Part shown: positions 50,630 through 59,660 of the stretch, piece by piece | Layout of the letters: each line of letters begins with the position of its first letter | Numbering within the stretch: position 1 is the stretch's first letter | Source: Mycobacterium kubicae | GTDB taxonomy: Bacteria > Actinomycetota > Actinomycetes > Mycobacteriales > Mycobacteriaceae | NCBI RefSeq assembly: GCF_015689175.1 | Contig: NZ_CP065047.1 | Location: 2,170,001 to 2,234,000, forward strand | Reading direction: 5' to 3' | DNA: 64,000 bases | The notes under the pieces: generated by a model | Seen by the model: the letters and a program-made list of their open reading frames with translations, nothing else | Databases searched by the model: none | What the model was told of the DNA's origin: nothing | Position numbers and translations under genes: made by a program

Positions 50630-50856
50630 CGCTGGTCAACAACATGCGCGCCGACGTGCCGGTCACCATCGACGAATCGCTGTGTATCGACGGCTGCACT
50701 TTGTGCGTCGAGGTATGTCCGCTGGACGCGCTGGCCATCAATCCCGACACCGGTAAGGCCTACATGCACGTCGACGAATGCTGGTACTGCGGTCCATGTG
50801 CGGCCCGCTGTCCGACCGGCGCGGTCACGGTCAACATGCCGTATCTGCTTCGCTAG
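50626..50856 (+). CDS. Two-cluster 4Fe-4S ferredoxin, AprB-like
   Basis: The 76-residue protein has two 4Fe-4S motifs: Cys20, Cys24, Cys27, Cys31 (CX3CX2CX3CP, one extra residue in the first gap) and Cys52, Cys55, Cys58, Cys62 (CX2CX2CX3CP). This size and layout resemble the beta subunit of adenylylsulfate reductase, which passes electrons to its flavoprotein partner, and here an AprA-like flavoprotein is encoded five genes downstream in the same operon. It overlaps the GntR gene by four bases. The electron donor is unknown. Confidence 0.9.
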   Translation: MTLVNNMRADVPVTIDESLCIDGCTLCVEVCPLDALAINPDTGKAYMHVDECWYCGPCAARCPTGAVTVNMPYLLR

Positions 50857-50880
50857 TTTCGTCACAGCCCAGGAACTCTC

Positions 50881-52281
50881 ATGAAACGACACGTCGTCGC
50901 GATGATGTCGGTCGTGGTCGCCATGACCAGCCCCGTCACCACACTCACCTCCGGGTGCTCACTCGAGTCGCTGTCGGAGTCCGCGGGTGTGGTCAACGTG
51001 GTCGTCGGCTACCAATCCAAGACCATCAACACCGTCACCGCCGGCACGCTGCTGCGCGCGCAGGGCTACCTCGAGCACCGGTTGGCCGACATCACCACCC
51101 GCACCGGCACCAAATACGCCGTCCGGTGGCAGGACTACGACACCGGTGCTCCCATCACCGCGCAGATGCTCGCCGAGAAGATCGACATCGGCTCGATGGG
51201 GGACTACCCCATGCTGATCAACGGCTCGAAGACCCAGGCGAACCCGTTGGCGCGCACCGAGATGGTGTCGGTCACCGGCTACAACCCCAAGGGTGCGCTG
51301 AATATGGTTGTGGTGACGCCCGATTCGTCGGCCACCGCGCTGACCGACCTGGCCGGCAAGAAGGTCTCGGCCAGCGTGGGCTCCGCCGGGCACGGCACGT
51401 TGGTGCGCGCGCTCGACAGAGCCGGCGTCCACGGCGTCGACGTGCTCAACCAGCAGCCCCAAGTGGGTGCGTCGGCTTTGGAATCCGGCCAGGTACAGGC
51501 ACTTTCGCAATTCGTCGCGTGGCCGGGGCTGTTGGTTTACCAGGACAAGGCCAAACTGCTCTACGACGGCGCCGAACTCAACGTGCCCACCCTGCACGGC
51601 GTGGTGGTGCGACGTTCCTACGCCGGGGCGCACCCGGAGGTGCTCGCCGCCTTCTTGCAGGCGCAATTGGATGCCACCGACTTCCTGAACACCAAGCCGC
51701 TGGAGGCGGCCCGCATCGTCGCGCAGGCCAGCGGCCTGCCGCCCGAAGTCGTCTACCTCTACAACGGCCCCGGTGGCACGTCGTTCGACACCACGCTCAA
51801 GCCCGCGCTGGTCGACGCGCTGAAAGGCGATGTGCCGTACTTGAAGTCGATCGGTGACTTCGCCGACCTCGACGTGCCCAAGTTCGTCGAGGACCAACCG
51901 CTGCGGGCGGTGTTCGGCGCTCGCGGGCTGAACTACGACGCGACCAGGGCGCAAACCACCAACCCGTCACTGCTGCGCGGCGATCCGGCTTTGGCCAGCG
52001 AATTGTGGCTGGACGGAGCCGATTCCACCCAGACCGTCGCCAACCCGACCGACCTGCTGCAGGCGATCAGGGCAGCGACGGGACGCGGGTCTAAGGTCCG
52101 GGCGGCCTATGTTCCTGACGCCGAACTGGGCACCCGATGGTTCGCCGACAAGGCGGTCTGGGTGCAAGACGGCAAGGACTACCGCCCGTTCGGCACCGTG
52201 GCCGGAGCGCGCCGATACACCACCACCCACCCCGGCAGCGTCGCCGTGAGTTACCAACAGGCACTGGGAGGTTCACTATGA
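50881..52281 (+). CDS. ABC transporter substrate-binding lipoprotein, NitT/TauT type, with C-terminal extension
   Basis: The 466-residue protein has a signal with lipobox LTSGC, then a family 16-like substrate-binding domain of the nitrate/sulfonate/taurine type (VVVGYQSKTINTVTAGTLL and following). Homologues are about 320-340 residues; this one carries about 110 extra residues at the C-terminus (from about 355) with AVWVQDGKDYRPFGTVAGARRYTTTHPG, which weakly resembles the NosL copper-chaperone fold. The ligand is an unknown anion or organosulfur compound. The start lies 24 bases after the ferredoxin and the stop overlaps the permease as ATGA. Confidence 0.85.
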   Translation: MKRHVVAMMSVVVAMTSPVTTLTSGCSLESLSESAGVVNVVVGYQSKTINTVTAGTLLRAQGYLEHRLADITTRTGTKYAVRWQDYDTGAPITAQMLAEKIDIGSMGDYPMLINGSKTQANPLARTEMVSVTGYNPKGALNMVVVTPDSSATALTDLAGKKVSASVGSAGHGTLVRALDRAGVHGVDVLNQQPQVGASALESGQVQALSQFVAWPGLLVYQDKAKLLYDGAELNVPTLHGVVVRRSYAGAHPEVLAAFLQAQLDATDFLNTKPLEAARIVAQASGLPPEVVYLYNGPGGTSFDTTLKPALVDALKGDVPYLKSIGDFADLDVPKFVEDQPLRAVFGARGLNYDATRAQTTNPSLLRGDPALASELWLDGADSTQTVANPTDLLQAIRAATGRGSKVRAAYVPDAELGTRWFADKAVWVQDGKDYRPFGTVAGARRYTTTHPGSVAVSYQQALGGSL

Positions 52282-53132
52282 CTGCCGAGCTGACCGAACG
52301 GGTGGTCGGGGCGGTGCCCGCACCTGCCTTTGTCACGACCCGACGATCCGCCTCCCCATGGCGCTCGCGGCTGCTGCGGTTGGTGGCGGTGATCGCCGCG
52401 ATTGGGCTGTGGCAGCTGCTCACCGCCGGCAAGGTCCGGTTCTGGCTGCGCTTCGACACGCTGCCGACCGTCACCGAGATCGCGACCGCGCTGACCCGGC
52501 GGCTGGGTGCCTTCGAGTACTGGCTGGATCTAGCGCAGTCACTGCTGCGCATCCTCACCGGTTTCGGCCTGGCCGCTGTCGTCGGCGTCGCAACGGGCGT
52601 GTTGCTGGGCCGCTCGCGGCTGTTCGCCGACGTGTTCGGCCCGCTGACCGAGCTGGCCCGGCCGATTCCGGCGATCGCGGTGGTGCCGGTGGCGATCCTG
52701 CTGTTTCCGACCGACGAGGAAGGCATCGTCTTCATCACCTTCCTGGCGGCCTACTTCCCGATCATGGTCAGCACCCGGCACGCGGTGCGGGCGCTACCCA
52801 CGTTGTGGGAGGACTCGGTGCGCACCCTGGGCGGCCGGCGGCGGGACGTGCTGAGCCAGGTCGTGCTGCCCGGCATCCTGCCCGGGGTGTTCGGCGGGTT
52901 GTCGGTCGGCATGGGCGTCGCCTGGATCTGCGTGATTTCGGCGGAGATGATCTCCGGGCGGCTCGGGGTCGGGTACCGCACCTGGCAGAACTACACCGTG
53001 CTGGCCTACCCGCAGGTGTTCGTCGGGATCATCACCATCGGCGTGCTCGGCTTCGCCACGTCGGCGGCTGTGGAGCTGGTGGGCCGCCGGGCGACCCGGT
53101 GGCTGCCGCGTGGTGAGGAGAACGCGCGATGA
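52278..53132 (+). CDS. ABC transporter permease, NitT/TauT type
   Basis: The 284-residue protein has about six membrane helices and the cytoplasmic ATPase contact loop (LPTLWEDSVRTLGGRRRDVLSQVVLPGILPGVFGGLSVG), the EAA-like motif of the SsuC/TauC family. It forms the channel of the importer encoded here. The start is ATG 52278, overlapping the previous stop. The stop overlaps the ATPase start. Confidence 0.9.
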   Translation: MTAELTERVVGAVPAPAFVTTRRSASPWRSRLLRLVAVIAAIGLWQLLTAGKVRFWLRFDTLPTVTEIATALTRRLGAFEYWLDLAQSLLRILTGFGLAAVVGVATGVLLGRSRLFADVFGPLTELARPIPAIAVVPVAILLFPTDEEGIVFITFLAAYFPIMVSTRHAVRALPTLWEDSVRTLGGRRRDVLSQVVLPGILPGVFGGLSVGMGVAWICVISAEMISGRLGVGYRTWQNYTVLAYPQVFVGIITIGVLGFATSAAVELVGRRATRWLPRGEENAR

Positions 53133-53881
53133 GCGCACAGAACGTCGGGATGAGCCTGGAACTGGACCGGGTGCGGTTGTCCTACACCGGCGCCCCGGTG
53201 ATCGACGGGCTGAGCCTGGTGGTGCGTCCGGGGGAGATTCTGGTGCTCACCGGGCCCTCGGGCTGCGGCAAGTCGACGGTGCTGCGCGCGCTGGCCGGCC
53301 TGATGGCGCCGCAGGCCGGACGGGTGCTGGCCGACGGCGCCGAAGTGACCACCACCTCCGGCGACCGCGGCATGGTCTTCCAGGACAACGCGCTGCTGCC
53401 GTGGCGCACCGTACGGTCCAACATCGAGCTGGCACTGCGCTTGCGTGGCGAGCCGCGCGGGTCCCGCCGCGCCCAGGCCGAGCGCTGGATCGGTGAGGTC
53501 GGGTTGACCGGTTTCGGCCACTATCTGCCCAAGAGCCTGTCCGGCGGAATGCGCCAGCGCGTCCAGCTGGCCCGCGGTTTGGCCGGGGCGCCGCGCGCGG
53601 TGATGATGGACGAGCCGTTCGGCGCGCTGGACACCCAAACCCGCGCGGCCATGCAGCGGCTGCTGATTCAGACCTGGCGCGCGCACCCGACCACGATCGT
53701 GTTCGTCACGCACGACGTCGACGAGGCGTTGATCCTCGGGGACCGGATCGCGGTGCTGGGCCGCGCCGGTGAGCCGCTGCGCGCGTTGCTCGACGTGCCG
53801 GACCCGCGCACTGACCTGTCCCGCGCCGCGCTGCGCGCCGAAGTCATTGCCGCACTGAACAGTTCGGAGGCAGCAGCATGA
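53129..53881 (+). CDS. ABC transporter ATP-binding protein, NitT/TauT type
   Basis: The 250-residue ATPase has Walker [11 protein letters not shown]-loop FQDNALLPW, signature LSGGMRQR, Walker B AVMMDEP and the switch histidine in [11 protein letters not shown]. It powers the importer with the neighbouring permease and binding protein. Overlaps of four bases on both sides link its translation to both neighbours. Confidence 0.93.
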   Translation: MSAQNVGMSLELDRVRLSYTGAPVIDGLSLVVRPGEILVLTGPSGCGKSTVLRALAGLMAPQAGRVLADGAEVTTTSGDRGMVFQDNALLPWRTVRSNIELALRLRGEPRGSRRAQAERWIGEVGLTGFGHYLPKSLSGGMRQRVQLARGLAGAPRAVMMDEPFGALDTQTRAAMQRLLIQTWRAHPTTIVFVTHDVDEALILGDRIAVLGRAGEPLRALLDVPDPRTDLSRAALRAEVIAALNSSEAAA

Positions 53882-56577
53882 TGCAAATTCCCGACCCCGC
53901 CGCACCGCTGCGGCTGGACTGTGACGTGCTGGTCATCGGCGGCGGCACCGCGGGCACCATGGCGGCGCTGACCGCCGCCGAGCACGGCGCGCAGGTGCTG
54001 CTGTTGGAGAAAGCGCATGTGCGCCACTCCGGTGCGCTGGCGATGGGCATGGACGGGGTGAACAACGCCGTCATCCCGGGCAAGGCCGAACCTGAGGACT
54101 ACGTTGCCGAGATCACCCGCGCCAACGACGGAATCGTCAACCAGCGCACCATCTATCAGACCGCCACCCGCGGCTTCGCCATGGTCCAGCGGCTGGAGCG
54201 CTACGGGGTGAAGTTCGAAAAGGACGAGCACGGCGAGTACGCGGTGCGCCGCGTTCACCGATCCGGCTCGTATGTGCTGCCCATGCCCGAGGGCAAAGAC
54301 GTCAAGAAGGCGCTGTACCGGGTGCTGCGGCAGAAGAACATGCGGGAGAAGATCCGGATCGAAAACCGGTTGATGCCGGTGCGGGTGCTCACCGACGACT
54401 CTTCTGGGGAACGCCGAGCCGTCGGTGCCGCCGCATTGCACACGCGCACCGGCGAATTCGTCGCCATCGGCGCCAAGGCGGTGATCCTGGCGACCGGCGC
54501 GTGCGGGCGCCTGGGTCTGCCGGCCTCGGGGTATCTGTACGGCACCTACGAGAACCCGACCAACGCCGGTGACGGGTATTCGATGGCCTACCACGCCGGC
54601 GCGGAGTTGTCCGGCATCGAGTGCTTCCAAGTCAACCCGCTGATCAAGGATTACAACGGCCCGGCCTGCGCGTACGTGGCGAACCCGTTCGGCGGGTATC
54701 AGGTCAACGCGCAGGGCGAGCGGTTCGTCGACTCCGATTACTGGTCGGGGCAGATGATGGCAGAAGTCAAGACCGAGATCGACTCGGCTCGCGGTCCCAT
54801 CTATCTCAAGGTGTCACACCTGCCGGATGAGACGCTGACCGCGCTGGAGAACATCCTGCACACCACCGAACGGCCCACCCGCGGCACCTTCCACGCCAAC
54901 CGCGGCCACGACTACCGCACCCACGACATCGAGATGCACATCTCCGAAATCGGCTTGTGCAGTGGGCATTCCGCGTCCGGGGTATGGGTCGACGAGCATG
55001 CCCGCACCACGGTGCCGGGCCTGTACGCCGCGGGCGACCTGGCATGTGTGCCACACAACTACATGATCGGGGCGTTCGTCTTCGGTGACCTGGCCGGCGC
55101 CCACGCCGCCGGCACGTCCGCGGAAATTGAAGCGCCGCAGCACCTTCCGGATGACCAGCTGCGCGCGGCGCACGAACTGATCTACCGGCCGCTGCGCCAT
55201 CCCGACGGGCCGCCCCAGCCGCAGGTCGAATACAAGCTGCGTCGTTTCGTCAACGACTATGTCGCGCCGCCGAAGAGCGCCGCGAAGCTGTCCATCGCGG
55301 TACGCACCTTCGAGCGGATGCGTGCGGAGATCGCCGAGATGGGCGCTCGGACACCGCATGAGCTGATGCGTGCGGTGGAGGTGTCGTTCATCCGGGACTG
55401 CGCCGAGATGGCCGCCCGGTCCTCGCTCACCCGTACCGAATCGCGGTGGGGTCTCTACCACGACCGCGCCGACCTGCCGGGTCGCGACGACAGCCAGTGG
55501 GGTTATCACCTCAACCTGCACCAGGGGCCCGACGGCCAGATGCTTTTCCTGAAGCGGCCCGTGGCGCCGTATTTCGTCTCGGTTCCGGAATTGGACGGGT
55601 TGCCGCCGTCCGATCAATCGGTACGCGAGGTGGAGCAGCCGGCGCTGATCGGCGGTCAGGCCCCGGCCGCCACCGGATCCCGCATCGCCCCTGCGGTGAC
55701 CGTGAACCCGCCGTCGCCGCGGATCGCCGAGGTGCTGGCCCTCGAAGAACCCGGACTGGCCGAGCTGGCCCCCTACCTGAGCGATGCGGACCCGGGAGTA
55801 CGGCGGACCGCGGTGGCGACGCTGACCGAGCACATGCCCGACGGCTATGCGCAGGCGCTGATCGCCGCACTCGACGACGCCGACGCCTCGGTGCGCCGCG
55901 GCGCCGCCGAGGGCATCCGCGAACTGGTCGAAGTGCTGCCCGAGGCCACCGACGTCCGGGCCTACGCGGAGTCCCCGGACACGGTGGTGCGTGCGGCCGC
56001 GATCTATGTGCTGGCCGCGCGGCGCGTCGGTGACGCCGAGCAATACCGTCGCGCGCTGACCGACGCCGACCACCGGGTGCGCATCGAAGCCGTGCGTGCA
56101 CTGGTTTCCGTCGACGATGTGGGTGGTGTCCAAGCCGCCACTGGTGACGAGAACCGCGAGGTACGCATCGCCGCGGCCAGTGGCCTGGCCACGCTGGGTG
56201 GTGGCGCCGATGCGGTCAGCGCGCTGATCGACGACCCGGATCCGCTGGTGCGCGCGGCGGCGTTGGCGGCGTTGGGACGGATCGGTTGTGACGCAACGAA
56301 TTTGCGCGTTGTCGCACAGGCGTTGCGGGCGCCGGCGTGGCAGGTGCGCGAAGGCGCGGCTCGCGCCCTGGCGGGAGCGCCGGCCGACGATGCGATACCG
56401 CGACTGAGCGAAGCGGTCTGCGACGCCCATCTCGATGTCCGCAAAGCCGCGGTGCTCAGCCTGACCCGCTGGGCCGATCACCCCGCGGCGCGCGAGGCGT
56501 TGCGAATTGCGCTGAAGGACAACGACGCTGACGTGCGCGCCTATGCGCGTCGGGCATTGGAGCAGGTGACCGTCTAG
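53878..56577 (+). CDS. AprA/fumarate reductase-like flavoprotein with C-terminal HEAT repeats
   Basis: The 899-residue protein has an N-terminal FAD site (GGGTAGTMAA at about 21-30), the body of an AprA or fumarate-reductase-type flavoprotein (LPASGYLYGTYENPTNAGDG, YAAGDLACVPHNYMIGAFVFGDLAG) to about residue 560, and a C-terminal tail of eight or nine HEAT-like helical repeats (about 615-895, units like DADPGVRRTAVATL). AprA flavoproteins reduce sulfite-type or adenylylated sulfur groups with a ferredoxin partner, and a ferredoxin gene is in the same operon. The true substrate is unknown. The HEAT tail is not part of AprA and may bind a partner. The start ATG overlaps the ATPase stop. Confidence 0.87.
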   Translation: MMQIPDPAAPLRLDCDVLVIGGGTAGTMAALTAAEHGAQVLLLEKAHVRHSGALAMGMDGVNNAVIPGKAEPEDYVAEITRANDGIVNQRTIYQTATRGFAMVQRLERYGVKFEKDEHGEYAVRRVHRSGSYVLPMPEGKDVKKALYRVLRQKNMREKIRIENRLMPVRVLTDDSSGERRAVGAAALHTRTGEFVAIGAKAVILATGACGRLGLPASGYLYGTYENPTNAGDGYSMAYHAGAELSGIECFQVNPLIKDYNGPACAYVANPFGGYQVNAQGERFVDSDYWSGQMMAEVKTEIDSARGPIYLKVSHLPDETLTALENILHTTERPTRGTFHANRGHDYRTHDIEMHISEIGLCSGHSASGVWVDEHARTTVPGLYAAGDLACVPHNYMIGAFVFGDLAGAHAAGTSAEIEAPQHLPDDQLRAAHELIYRPLRHPDGPPQPQVEYKLRRFVNDYVAPPKSAAKLSIAVRTFERMRAEIAEMGARTPHELMRAVEVSFIRDCAEMAARSSLTRTESRWGLYHDRADLPGRDDSQWGYHLNLHQGPDGQMLFLKRPVAPYFVSVPELDGLPPSDQSVREVEQPALIGGQAPAATGSRIAPAVTVNPPSPRIAEVLALEEPGLAELAPYLSDADPGVRRTAVATLTEHMPDGYAQALIAALDDADASVRRGAAEGIRELVEVLPEATDVRAYAESPDTVVRAAAIYVLAARRVGDAEQYRRALTDADHRVRIEAVRALVSVDDVGGVQAATGDENREVRIAAASGLATLGGGADAVSALIDDPDPLVRAAALAALGRIGCDATNLRVVAQALRAPAWQVREGAARALAGAPADDAIPRLSEAVCDAHLDVRKAAVLSLTRWADHPAAREALRIALKDNDADVRAYARRALEQVTV

Positions 56578-56584
56578 CCGGTTT

Positions 56585-56680
56585 CGAGTGTGCACCCGCG
56601 GCGCCCAGTGTGCCGCCAGGGCGACGATTCGCGCGATTTCCCGCCCAGGTGCAACAGTGAGCGCCCAGGTGTGGCGCTCA
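56585..56680. repeat. Dispersed inverted-repeat element, copy B
   Basis: The gap between the convergent flavoprotein and acetyltransferase genes holds CGAGTGTGCACCC, then a segment (about 56,606-56,653) that lines up with the element at 3035-3090: AGTGTGC, CAGGGCG, GATT, TTTCCCGCC and GTGCA occur in the same order and spacing. The arms pair less well here than in copy A. It may fold as a terminator between the convergent genes. Confidence 0.55.
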
Positions 56681-57217
56681 GCGCAGAATCCGGGCGTAGA
56701 GCAGGCTGTCGTGTGGTTCGACGCCCATGGTGGGGTAGACGGCGTGCCGGACCAACCGGCCTTCCAAGGCGAATCCCGCTCGCTGCAGTAGTCGCGCGGA
56801 CCGCGCATTGTCGACGTGGCAGGTGGCCCAGATGCGGAACACCCGAGGATCGTTGGCCAGCTCGGCCACCAGCGCGTTGAGCGCTTCGGACATCACACCC
56901 TTGTCCCACCACTGCCGGCTGAGGCAGTACCCCACTTCCACCGAGTGCGGCACCTGCCGGCGGCAACTGATCAACCCGACGACATCGCCGCTGTTGCGCA
57001 GGGTGATCACCCAACTGCGTTCGTGATTGTTCTTGAGCAACTGGTTGATGATGACCCGGCGGGTCTCGGCGACGTCGGGGTGCGGACTCCACAGCAGAAA
57101 CCGGGTGACCTCTGGATCGCTGGCGATTCTGTCGTAGATGGCGTCGGCGTCCTCGAGCGCCGGCGGCCGCAGCAGCAGCCGTGGGCCGGTGATGTGATCG
57201 GGCGGGAAGTCGGTCAC
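56678..57217 (-). CDS. GNAT acetyltransferase, RimJ/RimL-like
   Basis: The 179-residue protein has the GNAT fold: GPRLLLRPPALEDADAIYDRIASDP at the start, WVITLRNSGDVVGLISC and the acetyl-CoA region with VEVGYCLSRQWWDKGVMSEAL, then NARSARLLQRAGFALEG. RimJ/RimL relatives acetylate protein N-termini or small amines. It overlaps the beta-lactamase-like gene by four bases (GTGA type), so it is translated after it in one transcript. Confidence 0.87.
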   Translation of the reverse strand: MTDFPPDHITGPRLLLRPPALEDADAIYDRIASDPEVTRFLLWSPHPDVAETRRVIINQLLKNNHERSWVITLRNSGDVVGLISCRRQVPHSVEVGYCLSRQWWDKGVMSEALNALVAELANDPRVFRIWATCHVDNARSARLLQRAGFALEGRLVRHAVYPTMGVEPHDSLLYARILR

Positions 57218-58419
57218 AGCCCGAGTGCGCGATAGGTGTGGCGGACGAACTTCGGTTGTGCGGAGCGAAGTTTCGCCAGGGCCGGATTCCCCGCGACGGC
57301 CGCGGCCGCATCCACCGACAGGTCAGGACAGAACTGGATCAGGTAGAGCAGAACCAGATCCGCGGTGGGATCTGCCTGCCACCAGGTGCCGTAGGCGCCC
57401 GGCCAGCTGAACGTTCCGAGTCCGCCCGGACCGAACAACGGCCTGGACTTGGCCGGATCGGTCACCACCGACAGGTTCAGCCCGAACCCACGCCCCACCC
57501 AGAACGGTGCGCCCAGGAAGTTGTGCCGTTTCTGCTCCTCGGTCAGCCGGTCGGTGCGCATCAGCCGTACCGACTCGGGCGACAACACCCGAACCCCGTC
57601 AATTGATCCGTCGCCCAGCAGTATTCGCACGAACCGCAGGTAGTCGTCGGCGGTCGACCACAGCCCGCCCCCGGCGTTGCAGAACGACGGCGGCTTGACG
57701 TGGGGCGGACCCATCACGTCGTGGCGCAACGTGTCGTTTTCGTCGAGTCGGTACATCGTGGCGGCGCGGCCCCGGGCTTCACTCGAGACGAAGAACCCGG
57801 TGTCCGGCATCCCCGCCGGACCCAGCACCCGCTCGTCGAGCACCTCATGGAACGGCTTGTCCTCGATGCGGGACAAGAGGACGCCCAGCACGTCGATGGA
57901 GTGGCTGTAGGTCACCCGCTCGCCGGGCTGGTGTACCAGCGGCAACGCGCCCAATTCGGCCAGCCACGCATCAGAACCCTGGTTGAAGGGGAGTTGCATG
58001 TAGGCCCGGGAGATCGGTCCAGAGACCGAGAAGCTGTACGCCAGTCCGCTGGTGTGGGTGAGCAGATCCTCGATCAGGATGGGCCGACGTACCGGATGCG
58101 TGCGGTCCAGCGGGCCGGCCGGATCGTCGAGCACCCGGGGCTTGGCCAATTCGGGCGCCCACCGCGCGATTGGATCGCGCAACGTCAGCTTGCCCTCGTC
58201 GACCAGGCTCATGGCCGCTGCGACGGTCACCGGCTTGGTCATCGACGCGATCCGGAACAATGTGTCCCGTTGCATCGGCAAGCCGGCGTCGACGTCGCGG
58301 TATCCGATTTCGTTGACCTGCAACACATCGCCGCGCTGCCAAACCACCGTCACCGCGCCCGACAGCAAACCGGCGTCACAAATCTCCCGGATGGTGGTCT
58401 GATTGCCGTCGAGATTCAC
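57214..58419 (-). CDS. Serine beta-lactamase-family hydrolase (Rv1367c-like)
   Basis: The 401-residue protein has the class C beta-lactamase/DD-peptidase fold with SMTK (Ser59, Lys62), the YSH motif in place of YxN and a late GGLGTFSWPG segment near the active site. No signal peptide is visible, so it is probably cytoplasmic and may hydrolyse esters or peptides. It matches my memory of Rv1367c closely. TACCCT on the minus strand (complement of 58427-58432) lies seven bases before the GTG, so its message is probably leaderless. Confidence 0.88.
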   Translation of the reverse strand: MNLDGNQTTIREICDAGLLSGAVTVVWQRGDVLQVNEIGYRDVDAGLPMQRDTLFRIASMTKPVTVAAAMSLVDEGKLTLRDPIARWAPELAKPRVLDDPAGPLDRTHPVRRPILIEDLLTHTSGLAYSFSVSGPISRAYMQLPFNQGSDAWLAELGALPLVHQPGERVTYSHSIDVLGVLLSRIEDKPFHEVLDERVLGPAGMPDTGFFVSSEARGRAATMYRLDENDTLRHDVMGPPHVKPPSFCNAGGGLWSTADDYLRFVRILLGDGSIDGVRVLSPESVRLMRTDRLTEEQKRHNFLGAPFWVGRGFGLNLSVVTDPAKSRPLFGPGGLGTFSWPGAYGTWWQADPTADLVLLYLIQFCPDLSVDAAAAVAGNPALAKLRSAQPKFVRHTYRALGL

Positions 58420-58754
58420 GCGGCTCAGGGTAGCCGCCCCCGGCCCGGCGAAGCATCCCGGAGGAACCGGCTGGCAACGCTGTGCCGGTCGTTGGTTGCT
58501 CGAAACGGTTTCCCGCGTACCCGACGCATGTTACTGTCGCGCTCTCCGGCAAATGCGATCTGGGGAACACGCTGCGAGCGCGACGGCACGCTGAGGACGG
58601 TGATGCCGTTGTTGGTGAACCAGGGTGCGGGTGTGCAGTCACCAAGATCCGCAACCATGGACGGGCCGCACTCCCGGCTCCGTCCATGCCCAATGACGAG
58701 CGGAGCGACCCGCTACTGATCACCACCGGTTGGACAACTCAGCAAAGGCTGGCC
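58420..58754. other. 335-base intergenic region between divergent genes
   Basis: This gap separates the beta-lactamase-like gene (minus) from the LprF gene (plus). It holds the minus-strand -10 box at 58427-58432. I see no gene, riboswitch or clear operator in the rest. The plus-strand frame that runs through it lacks the lipoprotein signal and is not counted as coding. Confidence 0.5.
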
Positions 58755-59636
58755 ATGATTGGCTTGATCTACCCAGTTCAAACCTTCCACCGACGTCACT
58801 CACATAAAACTCCGAAGCTCGGGGCAATGGCCGTGCTGTTTGCCATGGCGCTCCTAGCAACTCTCATTTCCGGGTGCGGGCAGAAATCGAGCACGGGGTC
58901 ATCGCAGACCTCGCAACCGTCCGGGTCGTCGGCGACCTCGGGGACTTCGGGAGCATCCGGGACCTCCGGAGCGGCCGCGCCGCAGGCCCAGCAGATCCTG
59001 CAGGACAGCTCCAAGGCAACCAAAGGCCTGCATTCGGTCCACGTGACGGTCAACGTCATCGGCCTCCCGGATCTGCCGTTCGAGAACGTCGACGCGGACG
59101 TGACCAATCAGCCGCAGGGCAATGGCCAGGCCGTCGGACGAGCCAAGGTTCGGATGCAGCCCAACACCCCGGCAGTCGACACCGACTTCCTGGTCTCCAA
59201 CAAGACGATGTACACCAAGAAGGACGGCGCCTATAACTCGGTGGGTCCCGCTGAACGGATCTACGACCCGGGCATCATCCTGGACAAGGACCGCGGTCTC
59301 GGCGCCGTGATCGGGCAGGTACAGAACCCCAACATTCAGGGTCACGAGACGGTCAACGGCATCGCGACGGTCAAGGTGGCGGGCACCATCGACGCCTCGA
59401 TCGTCGACCCGATCGTGCCGCAGCTTGGCAAGGGCGGTGGCACGCTGCCGATCACACTGTGGATCGTCGACGTCAACGCCGGCCCCCCGGCCATCTCCAC
59501 GCCTGCATCGCCGACGCCGGCGCCCGGCGCGGCGGCGAACCTGGTGCAGATGGTGATCAACAAGGGCCAGGGCAACGTCAACATCACCCTGTCCAACTGG
59601 GGAGCACCCGTCACCATCCCCAACCCGACGGGCTAG
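58755..59636 (+). CDS. lprF: Lipoprotein LprF, LprG/LppX family
   Basis: The 293-residue protein has a basic start, a hydrophobic signal and a lipobox (LISGCG), then a Ser/Gly/Thr-rich linker and an LppX/LprG-type half-barrel that carries hydrophobic lipid ligands. It matches my memory of Rv1368 in most positions (SKATKGLHSVHV, KTMYTK, YDPGIILDKDRGLG, LSNWGAPVTIPNP). LprF in M. tuberculosis is linked to glycolipid transport and K+ signalling. The ATG at 58755 has AAAGG upstream. The linker is longer than I recall in M. tuberculosis. Confidence 0.9.
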   Translation: MIGLIYPVQTFHRRHSHKTPKLGAMAVLFAMALLATLISGCGQKSSTGSSQTSQPSGSSATSGTSGASGTSGAAAPQAQQILQDSSKATKGLHSVHVTVNVIGLPDLPFENVDADVTNQPQGNGQAVGRAKVRMQPNTPAVDTDFLVSNKTMYTKKDGAYNSVGPAERIYDPGIILDKDRGLGAVIGQVQNPNIQGHETVNGIATVKVAGTIDASIVDPIVPQLGKGGGTLPITLWIVDVNAGPPAISTPASPTPAPGAAANLVQMVINKGQGNVNITLSNWGAPVTIPNPTG

Positions 59637-59660
59637 TGCGGGAGTGAAACCCGGAGAGCG

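Noticed and set aside
54814..56808. A minus-strand frame of 664 codons antisense to the flavoprotein gene
   Set aside because: It mirrors the flavoprotein and HEAT repeats, has no start context and no domain. The plus strand has clear family motifs.
58482..58754. An upstream extension of the LprF reading frame to 58482
   Set aside because: It would bury the lipoprotein signal about 90 residues deep. The ATG at 58755 has a ribosome site and gives the expected signal and lipobox.
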